Assembly (NCBI GenBank): GCA_019448385.1
Contig: JAGTXO010000008.1
Span: forward strand, 1 to 64,000
DNA: 64,000 nucleotides
Direction of reading: 5' to 3'
Source: Diacronema lutheri
Taxonomy: Eukaryota; Haptophyta; Pavlovophyceae; Pavlovales; Pavlovaceae
Shown here: piece after piece, positions 21,610-31,709 of the stretch
Layout of the letters: each line of letters opens with the position of its first letter
How positions within the stretch are numbered: the first letter of the stretch is position 1
Made by a program: the position numbers and the translations under genes
The notes under the pieces: generated by a model
Database searches by the model: none
What the model was told of the DNA's origin: nothing
What the model saw: only the letters and a program-made list of their open reading frames with translations

Positions 21610-22386
21610 ATCGGCGGACCGATTGCGTTTTGGTGCGCCAGGCTCAATGCGCCATCGCAGTGGCGGGCCCGCAGACGCAGACGCTGACATGCCCAACGCT
21701 GGGCACTGAGGCCGCAGGCCGGCCCTCCTGGACCTGGCGGGCGAGCTGCCCGCGCAGCGGCCACGCGAGCCTCGCACTGACCGTGGCGGTCGCTGCCACC
21801 GTGATAGCTGCGGGTGCGGCGGCCTTGGCCCCAACCCCATCATCCGTCTTCATCCCCGCCCTGCTCGCGCTCGCGGCCTACGTCGGCAATCCCTGCACCG
21901 GGATCCGCCCCGCGAAGTCCACACAAGACTTATCCGTGCTGCACGCCAGCCGCGCGCGCCGACGCGCGCCGCTCCCACACGCTCACCTCCGTTTCCGCGG
22001 GCGGCCCAACGCCCCCCCCCCCCCCCCCCCCTCCCCCCCCCCCCCCCCGGCAGGCGGCCATCGAGCCGCATTAGCACACCCGCCCGGGGCCTCCCGCCGC
22101 ACCCGCAGCGGCTCGGCGCCTTGAATCCTCCCGTCCCCCGGGGTGAGGCCTTCAACCCGGGCCCAGCGCGCTCCGACTGCCTCACGCGCGCCAGCGCCAA
22201 CCTCGGCGGCATGGTAGACCCCGAGCGAAAAGCCGCACTTCTCGCCGTCCTCGTCAGGCGCAAGTACGTTATCCTGCTCCTACTGCCGACGCGGCTCCCG
22301 CGCGCGCGGACTACTACGCCGGGCAGATCGCCGCAGACGCACGTGAGTGCACACGTGCGGACAAGGCGCACACGCTCGACGTCCAG
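19679..22386. other. Mostly unassigned region with poly-C tracts and possible plus-strand exons
   Basis: No complete gene can be built here. Plus-strand segments with coding-like composition occur. One at 21059-21189 reads GFEVQSWATVPLVTDEAAK and has plausible splice sites on both sides; it joins in phase to a Ser/Pro/Arg-rich segment from 21327. Others lie at about 21640-21930 (a hydrophobic stretch) and 22150-22260. Pure C runs occur at 20198-20209, 21578-21608 and 22012-22048, reminiscent of the intronic polypyrimidine tracts in nearby genes. That would suit a plus-strand multi-exon gene. The minus strand is also open in places, so the strand is uncertain. Confidence 0.3.
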
Positions 22387-22591
22387 TTAGCGCACGTGCA
22401 CGTGCGCGCCACTGGTCACATTTGAGCGTCCGTGCTCGCCCACAGCGTCGCCATCCACAAGATGCGCGCTGGAGCCATCCAAGCAGGGCTCTGCCTGCTC
22501 GGCTTCCGCAAGGCAATTTGGGCCGCGGACAGCGGACAGCGGACGGCGTGCGCGTGCGAGGTGCGAAAGGAGGAAGAAGGTAGGGAGAGTT

Positions 22592-22640
<49 letters not shown>

Positions 22641-24064
22641 CGGCCGCCGGAGACGAGGACGCACTCACCGCTGTTGGCAATGCGCGCGTCACGGAGACAA
22701 CTTGGCGGGCCTCGCACGCAGCTGGGCCGATCGCCGCCGTAGAGATGTCTGCAGCCGTCTCCGCGATGCCGATCGTCGCATCTGTTGGCACCGCTGCCAT
22801 CTGCCGCACCCGCGGCCAGGCTGCCGGCAAGGTCGGCGCGTCGGGCTCCGAGCTCGGCCACGCAGGCGATGCGGCCGACGGCGGTGACGCTGAGCCCAGC
22901 GCCGGGTCCAACGGCTCCACGTCGAGCCGGCTGTGAACGAGCATGCTCGCACCACTTGCCCACGCCAGCGCGTCGGACTCAGGCACGTTGTAGATCTGCG
23001 CGGGCAACGCGCGTGCGTGCGGCAGGCGCGCGCGCGAGCTTTCAGGCCACGCGCGCGTGCCGCGCGGGAGGACGGGGCGGTCGCGGCTGCGCTCGACCGC
23101 CGGTCGCGGCACCGAGCGACCGTGCGCGCCGCCGCACGTTGTAGTCGTCGCACGGAAACCAAGCCTCGTTGCGGAGCACGATGGCGACAAGGTGCCCGCT
23201 CATCGGCCCCTCGCCCACGTGCACCACGCCGGCGACGGGGAGGTGGTCGCGCCCGCCGAGCAGCAGCCGCGGCGCGCACACGAGCGCGCGGTTGTTCTTG
23301 CACTGCGAGCCATTGCCGCGCGTCGTGCGCGGCGCCTCGACAGCAATGCTGGCTGGCGTGAGCACGCCCGAGTGGCCCGCGTTCGTGTGGCGATCCCGCG
23401 GCGGCCCAGCGGCGCCCCCCAGAGCGTGTGCAAGCGCGCGCGCCGCATCGCCGCCGACGCTGACGAGTACGGCGATGCCCTCGCCGGCCTCTGAAGGCAC
23501 GGCGATCTGCTCGAGCACTGGCCCGACGCGTGTGTCGGCTTCAAAGGCCGCAGCGAGCCCGGGCACTCGGCCGAGCAGCAACCGGAAGAACTCAGCGGCA
23601 TCCTGCGGCGTCCTTCGCGCGCCACGGCCCGAGATGACGTCGATGACGGACACAAGACACAGCCGTGTCGGCGCCCTGGTGTCCTCGATCAGCGTGCCAA
23701 AGTCCCGAAAACGCGCCCTCTCGACGCTGTTGGCACGGCGCGAAGCGGAGCGAAGCATCGCACGGAGCATGTTCAGGGCGAAGAGCGATTGCATAAGGAC
23801 GGTCGTGTAGCACGCGCTGCCCTCGTTTTTCGCGCCTGCGCCGCGCCGCGCAGCGCCGGGTGTGCGGGGTGCGCACGCACGGTTTGCGGCGGGATGGAGG
23901 GAGGCTGGCTGGGCGCGCGCCGAGCCCGGCAAGCCGTGCAGGCGCTCACCACGCGGCACGCCGGGCACTCTCACCGGCCACATCGGGCCGTCAAACGCGT
24001 CTTCCACAGGCTGCCGACCGACGACGTAAAACTTGCTCAAGGCGCCGCGCCGTGCACGCGCCAT
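22387..24064 (-). CDS. USP-type (peptidase C19) deubiquitinase, 453 aa
   Basis: Exons 24064-23138, 22995-22669 and 22494-22387 join in phase 0 through GT-AG introns of 142 and 174 bp. The second intron holds a 30-nt poly-C run on the sense strand. The Cys box is KNEGSACYTTVLMQSLF, the QDAAEFF motif follows as TPQDAAEFFRLLL, and the His box is MSGHLVAIVLRNEAWFPCDDYN. The core ends in the second exon with a SGASMLVHSR strand, the usual position of AYLLFY. USPs remove ubiquitin from proteins. All catalytic residues look present, though the product is short for the family. The N terminus is uncertain; an upstream exon is possible. It may be cargo of the left-hand element or an unrelated host gene. 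Confidence 0.65.
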
Positions 24065-24960
24065 GCGCGCGCTGTTGCGGGCTGCGCAGCAGGGACGACG
24101 GGGGAATTGGCGAGCGAGGGTTGGGCGCAGATCAGCGTGGTGGCGCGGCAAGACGAGCGCGCGCCGGGCGCCTGGCGCGGAGGCGCCCCGCGCGAGGACG
24201 CGAGCCGCTTCTCGCACCGGACGGGCGCCCACGCGCAAGCCGGCTTTCGAGGGCTGGTGGATGGTGGCAGATGCCGAAACGGACACATGGAATGATGCGT
24301 CGGCGGCGCGAGCGCGGGACGATCTTGCCCGGGCAATTTTGCGCACGCTGCCAGCGCGCGTATGCGTGCGCATGCAGCGGGCGGCGCGCACGTTGCGCGT
24401 GACGGGGCGCCGAGCGGCACACCGGCGGGGACGCGCTCGCCGCTGCCGTGGCATCGTACGCTGCCTGCGTGCTGGCCCGCACGCACGTTGCCGGCGCGAG
24501 GGGACGGCGAGTGCGCCTCGGCCGAACAGGCGCGAACGTTACGCCCGAGCGCGTGGCCGGGCCCCGCCGACTGCACGCAGCGCCGGCCCAGGCGCGCATC
24601 CGCCCGACGCGGATTTGGACGACGCATCGACCGGCACGCCGAGCGTCTGCGCCCGCCTCGCGGCCGGTCGCGCCGGCCCCTCTTCGGCCCGAGGCCGCAC
24701 GTCCGCCGCGCGCCGCTTTGGCGCGCGGCGCGGCGCTCCCGGAACGCGCATGGCACACGCGCGGTGCGCGGGCACGCCCGCAACGCGCCATTCCAGCGCG
24801 AGCAGTTCGGCAAGCTTGCAGCGCGCGAGCAGCCGGGCATGTGCCGCGGAAACACAGTTCGCTGTGTGCGCCGGCCGCGACGACACGGCGTAGCGGCGCG
24901 AGGCTGGCCGCCGGGGCCACGGGCGTACTGCCGTGGCGCGACGCCATGGTATGAGCATTA
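24065..24960. other. No gene recognised
   Basis: About 900 bp between the deubiquitinase start and the trailing end of the helicase remnant. No known domain appears on either strand. It may include the promoter or a first exon of the deubiquitinase. Confidence 0.4.
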
Positions 24961-24975
24961 AATTCATCGGGGGGT

Positions 24976-25001
24976 GGGGTGGGGGGGGGGGGGGGGGGGG
25001 G
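24976..25001. repeat. Poly-G tract
   Basis: A run of G interrupted by one T, with 21 uninterrupted G at 24981-25001. It is C-rich on the minus strand, the coding strand of the neighbouring genes, as in several introns of this window. Confidence 0.9.
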
Positions 25002-25358
25002 CGCGTTGTGCGCACTTGGCGCGCGAGTAGTGCGAGTGGCGGGCGAGCCTCGTCGCCCACGGAGCCCGCCCCCGGCTCGGCGGCGCGCCGCCTGCTCGCC
25101 GGGTCGCGCACCGCCGTCGCCGCCGCTGCGCACTTGCCCAGCTTGCCGGCAGGCGGCAGGCGGCGGCGACGGCGGCGGCGGCGGCTGCGGCTGCGGCGCG
25201 AGCGCGACGCCGGGCGGCGGCAGCGCCGACGGCACGCGCGCAGCGGCGACCCACGCGGCGGCGGGCAGCGCGCCAGCGTGAGGCCCCTGCGCGCCGGCCG
25301 CATTGGCGCCGCCCTGCGCGCCCTAGAAGGGCGCGCAGGTACGCGGGCCGGTCGCGCG

Positions 25359-25450
25359 GCGCGCGGTGCTGGCGAGCACCCGACGGCTGCGCGTCGGCGC
25401 GAGCGGCGCGGCGGGCGTCGCGCCGGCGGGTGCTGGCCAGCACCGCGCGC
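25359..25450. repeat. Inverted repeat, 15-bp perfect arms
   Basis: GCGCGCGGTGCTGGC at 25359-25373 is the exact reverse complement of the sequence at 25436-25450, with a 62-bp GC-rich loop. It lies just past the recognisable end of the helicase. It could form a hairpin in RNA or be a remnant of an element end. Short GC-rich palindromes are common in such DNA, so it carries little weight alone. Confidence 0.4.
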
Positions 25451-25599
25451 CGGCGGCGCGCCCGCCGCCAGCGCGCCGCCCGCCGCCGGCGCCGCGCGCG
25501 CCGTCCGCGCCCGCCGCCACCGCGCGCCGCCGCCGCGCATTCGCGCGCGGCGGCGACGGCGGCCGCGGCGAGCGCCGCCGCCGCCGCCTCGCCACCGCT

Positions 25600-27973
25600 G
25601 ACCGCGCGGAGCACCTCTTTGAAGACGACGCTGCGCGTCACGAGGTCCGGGCCGAGCGCAAAGCGGACGCGCGACGTGTGCCCGACGCGCGAAGCGGCCA
25701 CGTGGAGCTGGCCGTGCGTGAAGCACGGCTCGGCGAGCCACACGCCCGCGCACCCGAGCGCTTGCCCCTGCGCCTCGTTACGCCGGCCGCACCGGGGAAC
25801 TGGCGGCGCATCCGCACAAGCGCGAACGTGCCGTCGTCGGGCGAGTGGTGGTCGACACGCGCGACGAGCACGGTGCTGTCGCGCCCGGCGGCCGCGCCGG
25901 GGCGTGCGCACTCGAGCAGCCGGCCGCCGGCGCGCACGCCGCGCACGATCAGCCGCGTGCCGCCGCCGCACAGCCCCTCGCCGGGCGAGAGGTTGCGCGG
26001 CAGCATCACCACCATCCCGGGCTTCAGGTCGAGGACGCGGTGCGGCATCTGCGCGTGCTCGAGCGAGTCGAGGAATTCGACCGACGCCCGCGCAATCTGC
26101 TTGCCCGCCCCGTCGTCGCGCCAGCTCGTCCGCCGACGCGCACCTCGCCGCCGCGCCCGGGAAGCGGCCGATCGCCAGCCAGTTGATCCGCGCCACGTCC
26201 GTCTGCTTGGCGCAGAGCACCGCGCGGTCGCACAGCGAGCCGTCGTCGGTCCAACACGTCGCGCCGTGGACAAAGTCGTCACGAGCTCCGTCGGGTAGGC
26301 CGAGCCCACGCGGATGGGGACGCCGCCGACGGCCTCGGGCAGCTGCACGGGATCGAGCGGGAATGCGCCGGGCATGGCCCCGGCCGCCGGCACCGCCGCG
26401 GGAACGGCGCCGTCGCCGGGGCTGCGCAGCAGCTCCGCCCACTCGCCCGCGCCGAGCGCGTCGCCCGTGTCGCGCGCCGCGCTCGAGGCGCGAACGTTCT
26501 CGACCAAGGCGTGCTGCCGATCGTGCTGCCACGGCGCCGAGTACTTGAGGCAGGAGCGCACGATCTGCGCGCGCGAGCCGCGCCGCACCACCGGCAAGCA
26601 CTGGCGAAAGTCGCCGGCGAGCAGCAGCGTCTCGCCGCCGAAGCGCTCGTCGACGCCCGTCACGTCGCGCAAACACCGATCAGGCGAGTCGAGGTGGCAC
26701 CGCGTCTGCATCGGCGCCTCGTCCCACACGACCAGCCGCCGCGGCGGCCAGGGAGCGCCCGCGCTCGGAGCGCGGCACGCCATTGAACGGCTTGCCCGTC
26801 GGAGTCGGCACCGCCGGGCACCTTGAAGGTCGAGTGGAAGGTGCGGCCGTCGGGCAGCAGCGTGGCGGCGACGCCCGAGGACGCGCCCACGACGACCGCG
26901 TGCCCATCCGCGCGCACGGCGGCGATAATGGCGCGCTCGACGAACGTCTTGCCCGTTCCGCCCGGCGCGTCGCAAAGATGCAGCCGGTTGCCCACGCCGC
27001 GCAGCGCCGATTTGACGACCGCGCCGTGGAGCGCGCACTGCTGGCCGCCCTCGGCCATCGCCGCGCGCGCCGCCGCCGCGCTCGCAGCCCGCTCGGCGCG
27101 ATGGTAGCCCTGCGCGCGCGCGAGCTCGCGCCCGCCCGGCCCGGCCGGCGCGCGCGCCGTGCGCAGACCGGCCACCGCCGCGAGCGCCGCCGCGCGCTCG
27201 CGCTCGTCGGGCACGTACAGCCCCGTGGAGTCGAACGTGTCGGCCCAGGCGGGCACGCCGTACGAGGCGAAGGCGTCCGAGCCGGGCTGCGGCCGCTGCT
27301 CGGCGCGCTTCAGGAGCATGACCCCGCACACGTTCCACTTGGTGCCAAACATCGAGCCCGTGAGCCCCGTGTAGACGCGGTCGAGCTGCGTGGCGATGGC
27401 GCAGACGTCCTCGTGCCGGATCTCGTCGACCGGTTCGCGCCGCGCGTCGACGAGCGGCACGACGCGCTCGGAGCCCGCCCACGTGAACGTGCGCGTCGAC
27501 ATGTTCAGCCGCGTGTGCGCGAGCGTGTCGTCCTCGTACTTGGGCTTGACGGCGGGCGAGAGCTTGCCGCGCACCTCCTCCTTCGAGAGGCCGCGCGTGT
27601 TGAGCAGCTCCTTCTGGCGCGCGTGCACCGTCTCGACGCGCTGATCGTCGATGGCGCGCAGGGCGCCAAAGTAGGCGTCCATCTGCGCGAGCGGCGCGCC
27701 TTCAATCGGCAGCTCCTTGTCGGTCACGCCGGCCGTGTACGCCGCCTTGTCGACGTCCGTCGGCCCGTACATGGTGCCAAAGTTGCCGTCGCCCGTGAGC
27801 TCGGGCCAGTCGACGACGCAGGGCGGCGAGACGAAGGCGAGCGCGCGGCGCGACGGCCCGTAGCTCAGCTTGTCGACCGTGCGCGCCTGCTCGCTCGGCT
27901 TGACCGGCCGCGTGCTCACGATCTCGCAGTTGACGAGCGCCGCGTCGAAGGCGCGCAGGTCGATGGCGGCCAT
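25600..27973 (-). pseudogene. Pif1-like helicase with possible ssDNA-binding N-terminal domain, broken
   Basis: The gene begins at ATG 27973 (MAAIDLRAF). The first 250 residues include DGNFGTMYGPTDVDKAAYT and TGSMFGTKWNV, reminiscent of gp2.5-like single-strand DNA-binding proteins of phages and large DNA viruses; this is tentative. The helicase follows: Walker A in APGGTGKTF, ASSGVAATLL, the WDEAPM Walker B, LLAGDFRQCLPVV, NVRA, a PRNLSPGEGLCGGGTRL segment, and the C-terminal QGQALGCAGVWL and HGQLHVAASR motifs. This set is typical of Pif1 helicases in Helitrons and in some other mobile elements and viruses. The reading frame changes about half a dozen times between motifs, so it is broken in this copy unless the assembly is at fault. 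No HUH Rep domain is seen. Confidence 0.7.
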
Positions 27974-28147
27974 GGTCGTTGTGCGCGGGAGATCACGCTG
28001 CAGGCGGGCTCCACAGTAGGTTCGAGAAAAAAAAAAGCTGGGCCAACGGTCAGTCGAGCGCCACAAGCAATCCTCGGGAGCCGGTGGCCCAACCCAACCC
28101 AACGATCTTCGTCGCCACCCTTCGCGCGTTTTCCGTTCGCGCCCAAG

Positions 28148-28449
28148 CAGACAATGAGACCACAATCTCGGTGCTGCTCGGCGCGATGATGGGCCTCAGC
28201 GGCTCGGTGGCGATCGTGCTCTACGTGCGCGCGCGACGTCGCGAGGTGCAGCACGGGCGCGTGGCGACGCCGCGCATCATCCAGCGCCAGCTCGAGCTGC
28301 AGCTGCCGTGGGGCCGGCCGGACGAGGCATCCGTCGCCTCGCGTGCCGAAACGCCGGGCGTCGAGGCCGCGTCGCGCTCGGTGCGCGACGCGGCGCCCGA
28401 GCCGGACCCGGACGAGGGCTACGTGCGCGTGGCGAGCGCGGCGTTCTGA
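28148..28449 (+). CDS. C-terminal exon of a single-span membrane protein (partial)
   Basis: A probable acceptor (CCCAAGCAG) precedes an exon reading NETTISVLLGAMMGLSGS, a membrane helix ending VAIVLYVRARRREV, then a hydrophilic tail of about 70 residues with EPDPDEGYVRVAS at the end and a TGA stop. The positive charges after the helix suggest the tail is cytosolic. I could not identify the upstream exon or a start codon in frame. The family is not recognised. Confidence 0.4.
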
Positions 28450-28530
28450 GGCGCGCACGACGTCGCCCAGCCAGAGCAGCCCGGGGCGGGGCGAGTCCGG
28501 CTGCGCGGAGGTCCGGCTCGAGCGGGCGGG

Positions 28531-28880
28531 CGCCATGCTCTGAGGCGCCGCCGCTTTCTAAAAGGGTGTAGGGTGTAGGGTGTAGGATGCAAAACAAGCC
28601 CTCCCCACATTTGGGCCCGACGTCATTCCTTCTTCGAAGCCGTGACGTTACTCACATACGAGTACTTTTACTTAGTGTAGGATGTATCTATTCTCTAAGT
28701 ATTTGCATAGTGTAGGGTGTAGGATACGTACGGTTACGAAAGTCCTACAGGGAGTGAAGGAATGACGCTGTGACGAAAGAAGGAATGACGTCGGGCCCAG
28801 ATGTGGGGAGGGCTTGTTTTGCATCCTACACCCTACACCCTACACCCTTTTGAAAAGCGGCGGCGCCTCAGAGCATGGCG
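28531..28880. repeat. Foldback/MITE-like element, copy A
   Basis: An inverted repeat about 350 bp long. The left arm begins CGCCATGCTCTGAGGCGCC, passes through three GGGTGTA heptamers (about 28564-28586) and continues through AAGCCCTCCCCAC to GACGTCATTCCTTCTT (about 28619-28634). The right arm (28777-28880) is its near-perfect reverse complement. The 140-bp centre is AT-rich and unlike the surroundings. No ORF is present. It looks like a non-autonomous terminal-inverted-repeat element. Confidence 0.85.
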
Positions 28881-29089
28881 GCTCGACAGCATGGCGCCTA
28901 TACAGCATGGCGTCGTCCAGCGTCACGCCGCGTCGTGGTCCTGCCGCTCCTCCGTGGCGCACGGATGGCGCTCCTCCGTGACGCAGCCGAACGACGTCGC
29001 GGCGTCACGGCCCGGGCGCAGTCGCCATCCTGGACGCCACGCTGGACGACGCCATGCTGTCGAGGCGCCATGCTGTCGAGCCGCCATGC
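28873..29089. repeat. Palindromic spacer between the two foldback copies
   Basis: The ends of this spacer (about 28873-28924 and 29038-29089) are inverted copies of each other, built from variants of GCATGGCGnCnnnnCA. The whole 28.53-29.42 kb block is therefore a nested palindrome. The middle is GC-rich and unassigned. Confidence 0.7.
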
Positions 29090-29420
29090 TCCGAGGCGCC
29101 GCCGCTTTCTAAAAGGGTGTAGGGTGTAGGGTGTAGGATGCAAAACAAGCCCTCCCCACATTTGGGCCCGACGTCATTCCTTCTTTCGTCACAGCGTCAT
29201 TCCTTCTCCCCCCTATGGGACTTTCATAACCGTACTTATCCTACACCCTACACTATGCAAATACCTAGAGAATAGATACATCCTACACTAAGTAAAGGTA
29301 CTCGTATGTGAGTAACGTCACGGCTTCGAAGAAGGAATGACGTCGGGCCCAAATGTGGGGAGGGCTTGTTTTGCATCCTACACCCTACACCCTACACCCT
29401 TTTAGAAAGCGGCGCCGAAG
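29081..29420. repeat. Foldback/MITE-like element, copy B (inverted core)
   Basis: It has the same terminal arms as copy A, with three GGGTGTA heptamers and the AAGCCCTCCCCAC and GACGTCATTCC blocks. The AT-rich core is in the opposite orientation, with a few differences and a short CCCCCCTATGGGA variation. It ends at CCCTTTTAGAAAGCGGCG near 29413. Confidence 0.85.
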
Positions 29421-29831
29421 GTGGGAGGATGCCACCCGTATGCGCGCGTTTGAACGTGCGCGGACGGCCGTTGGCTTCGCGCCCTTTCGCCCACGGTTTG
29501 CGCGCCAACGGACCAGTCCTCCGCGGGCGCCGCGCATCGTCTCAGGGGCGGTCGGTGTGGTACGCCGCGCGCATCGTCAGCGCCGCGGCGTCGAGCTCGG
29601 CGAGCGAGGGCGCGTACGTGACGCCGCTCAGCACCTCGTCCGCGCCCGCCCTCGTCGCGCTCGCCGCCTCCGCAGTGCGCGCAGGCGGCTTCGTGACGGC
29701 ACGCGAGGCCACGCCGCGCGCCGCAGGTGCCTTCGCGCGCTGCATCGTCTGTCTGCCGGTCCGACGCGCTCTGCTCTGAACGAACGGACGGCACGCCCGA
29801 CGAGATCTCGTCGCGTGCACGCTCGCACAGC

Positions 29832-30664
29832 ATGTACCCCCAGAACGTCTCCGAGCTGCTGCCCGACGAGATCTTCGGCGACGAGCTGCTCGTCGACCGG
29901 CACTACCGCGTGCGCATCCTTCAGCGCGTCGCCCGCCGCCGCGATGCGGCCGAGGCCAACTTTTGGCTCGACGGCGGGCCCGCCGACTCGGTCGTCGGCG
30001 CGTGCATGTGCGGCCGAATCTACGCGCTCAAGTGCATGGGCCGGCTCGTCCGCGGCGCCCGGATCCTCGCGCTGCTGCGCAAAAATGTGGCGCTCGCCAC
30101 GTGCCGCGCACACCTCATGGGCCACATGCTCCAGCGCATCGTCGGCGACAGCGGCGTCGCGCGGCTGCTGCAGCTGGTTGCAGCTCGTTCGCGAGGATCA
30201 CGACACGCTCAACGCCGAGCACCAGGCCTTGGAAGCACAGCATGACACCGGCCAAGTCATGCGACGGCATGTGCGCGCGCGCCGACGCGCTCTCCAAGGA
30301 CCTCGCACGGGCGCACGAGCACGCTCACAAGCTCGATGGCTATCTGGTGTGGTGCAGCGAGCGCCTCGGTGAGAGTGACTCTTTCAACGGAGCGCTCGAG
30401 AACCTGAACACGCGGTGCAGCATGAGATGTGCTGGCTCCACGCCGAGATGTCGTCGCTCGTTGCGAGTTCGCCCGAGGCTTACGCGAACGACAGCGAGGC
30501 CACCGACTTCAAGGACCACGGCGTGTGCGTCGAGTTCGATGTCTTCAACCGCGACGGGGTCGAGGGCGCGCCCGTGCCCGCGACCGCGCCCACGAAGGCA
30601 GAGCCGGGCATCGAGTCCGAGTGCATCGCGCCCGCACAGGCAGAGCCGGGCAGCGAGTCCGAAG

Positions 30665-30697
<33 letters not shown>

Positions 30698-30877
30698 GGC
30701 AGAGCCGCGCACCGAGCCCAAGTGAGCCAACGTGCCGCCGAACTCGCCCAAGCTCTCGTCGGTCGACAGTCAGGCCACCGAGTACAAGACCTCCTACGCG
30801 AACTCACGTGCTCGCCACCTGCAACGCCTCGAGTTTACGCACGCGTTCGAGTCTGTGCAGGCCGAGGTCGCTTAGCC
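29832..30877 (+). pseudogene. Decayed gene of unknown function, coiled-coil segments
   Basis: Coding-like segments follow one another on the plus strand but in changing frames, about four changes in all. The first starts MYPQNVSELLPDEIFGDELL and contains a Cys-containing MCGRIYALKCMGRL segment. Later segments are helical (DHDTLNAEHQALEAQHD, then ARADALSKDLARAHEHAHKL). Two acidic parts share an ATDFKDHGV/ATEYKTSY-like motif, separated by Arg/Pro repeats. Intron phases do not repair it simply, so I call it a pseudogene or a poorly assembled gene. I do not recognise the family. Confidence 0.5.
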
Positions 30878-30879
30878 AA

Positions 30880-31709
30880 AGCGCGCCAAGGTTCCGGCCA
30901 CCGGCGCATCCAGCCGCTGGCTGCGCAACACGGCGGTGCGCAACACCCGCAGCTCGGCCAACGGCAAGTAGCGCGCCGGCGCAGCGCACGGTATGCCGCG
31001 GCGAGCTCAGTCGCGAAGAGTGTCCGACTGGCCGCGCCCTCCACGGGGTGCACGCGCACTCGGCGCGGTCCGGTCAGTCAGGGGGCCTCAGCTTGCGCGA
31101 TGCCAGTTGCGAGCCCCCCCGGAATCCGCCATTCTATTCTACTAGGCGTAAATCACCCAAGCCCTTCCGGTCGCCCGCATTCCGGGGTCGGACCCTCCGT
31201 CGGCCCGGCTCGGGCCCTCCGTCCGCCGCGCCCGCTCGACCCCGAATTCTACTCCAAATCGGCCGGTCAGGAGGGTGTCTCGGTCCTAGGCTCGTCATAA
31301 GCCTCGCCCCGACCCCTCGAGCGCTCATTGGCTGGCTTTTAACCCTTGATTGTACGACCCGGGTCGTACTCTCAGCCTTACACTGGCCGGACCAGCCCGG
31401 ACCGCGCCGTATATAGCGAACCGCAAGATCGACGAGAGCGGGTCGGGCGGCCGGCGCGTGGATCCTGCGCGAGGCCCCCGCAAAGCATGGTCTTAAAGCC
31501 TGCATGCCCTTGGCCTCTTCTCCTCGCAGCCGCACCAACGATGAACGGCGAGGGCCGGACAGATCGGCCTGGGGCTCTCTGTGATTCCGATTCCGATCCG
31601 TACAGTCGCACTCGGAATTGAAACGGAGCTCAACTTTGTTTTGCATCGGGTGAAGCCCGCGGGGAGGTCGGAGAAACGTGGCGCGCTGCGCGCGTGCCGT
31701 GCTCGGTGG
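30880..31709. other. No gene recognised; less GC-rich intergenic DNA
   Basis: About 830 bp with no coding signal or domain. A TATATA-containing stretch (GCGCCGTATATAGCGAAC, about 31404-31421) lies some 290 bp before the next start codon and could be a core promoter, but this is a weak guess. Confidence 0.4.

Noticed and set aside
326-28000. Polinton, retroviral or other virus-like identity for the left block
   Set aside because: No capsid, DNA polymerase B, packaging ATPase, integrase, reverse transcriptase or long terminal repeat was recognised. Protease and single-strand-binding similarities alone do not establish it.
24964-28165. Calling the helicase block a Helitron
   Set aside because: The Pif1-type helicase motifs are present but no HUH Rep domain and no TC/CTRR ends were found. 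The helicase type also occurs in other mobile elements and viruses.
28561-28590. Internal telomere or chromosome end at the GGGTGTA repeats
   Set aside because: Only three heptamers per arm, placed symmetrically in inverted repeats and followed by ordinary genes; they are part of the foldback element.
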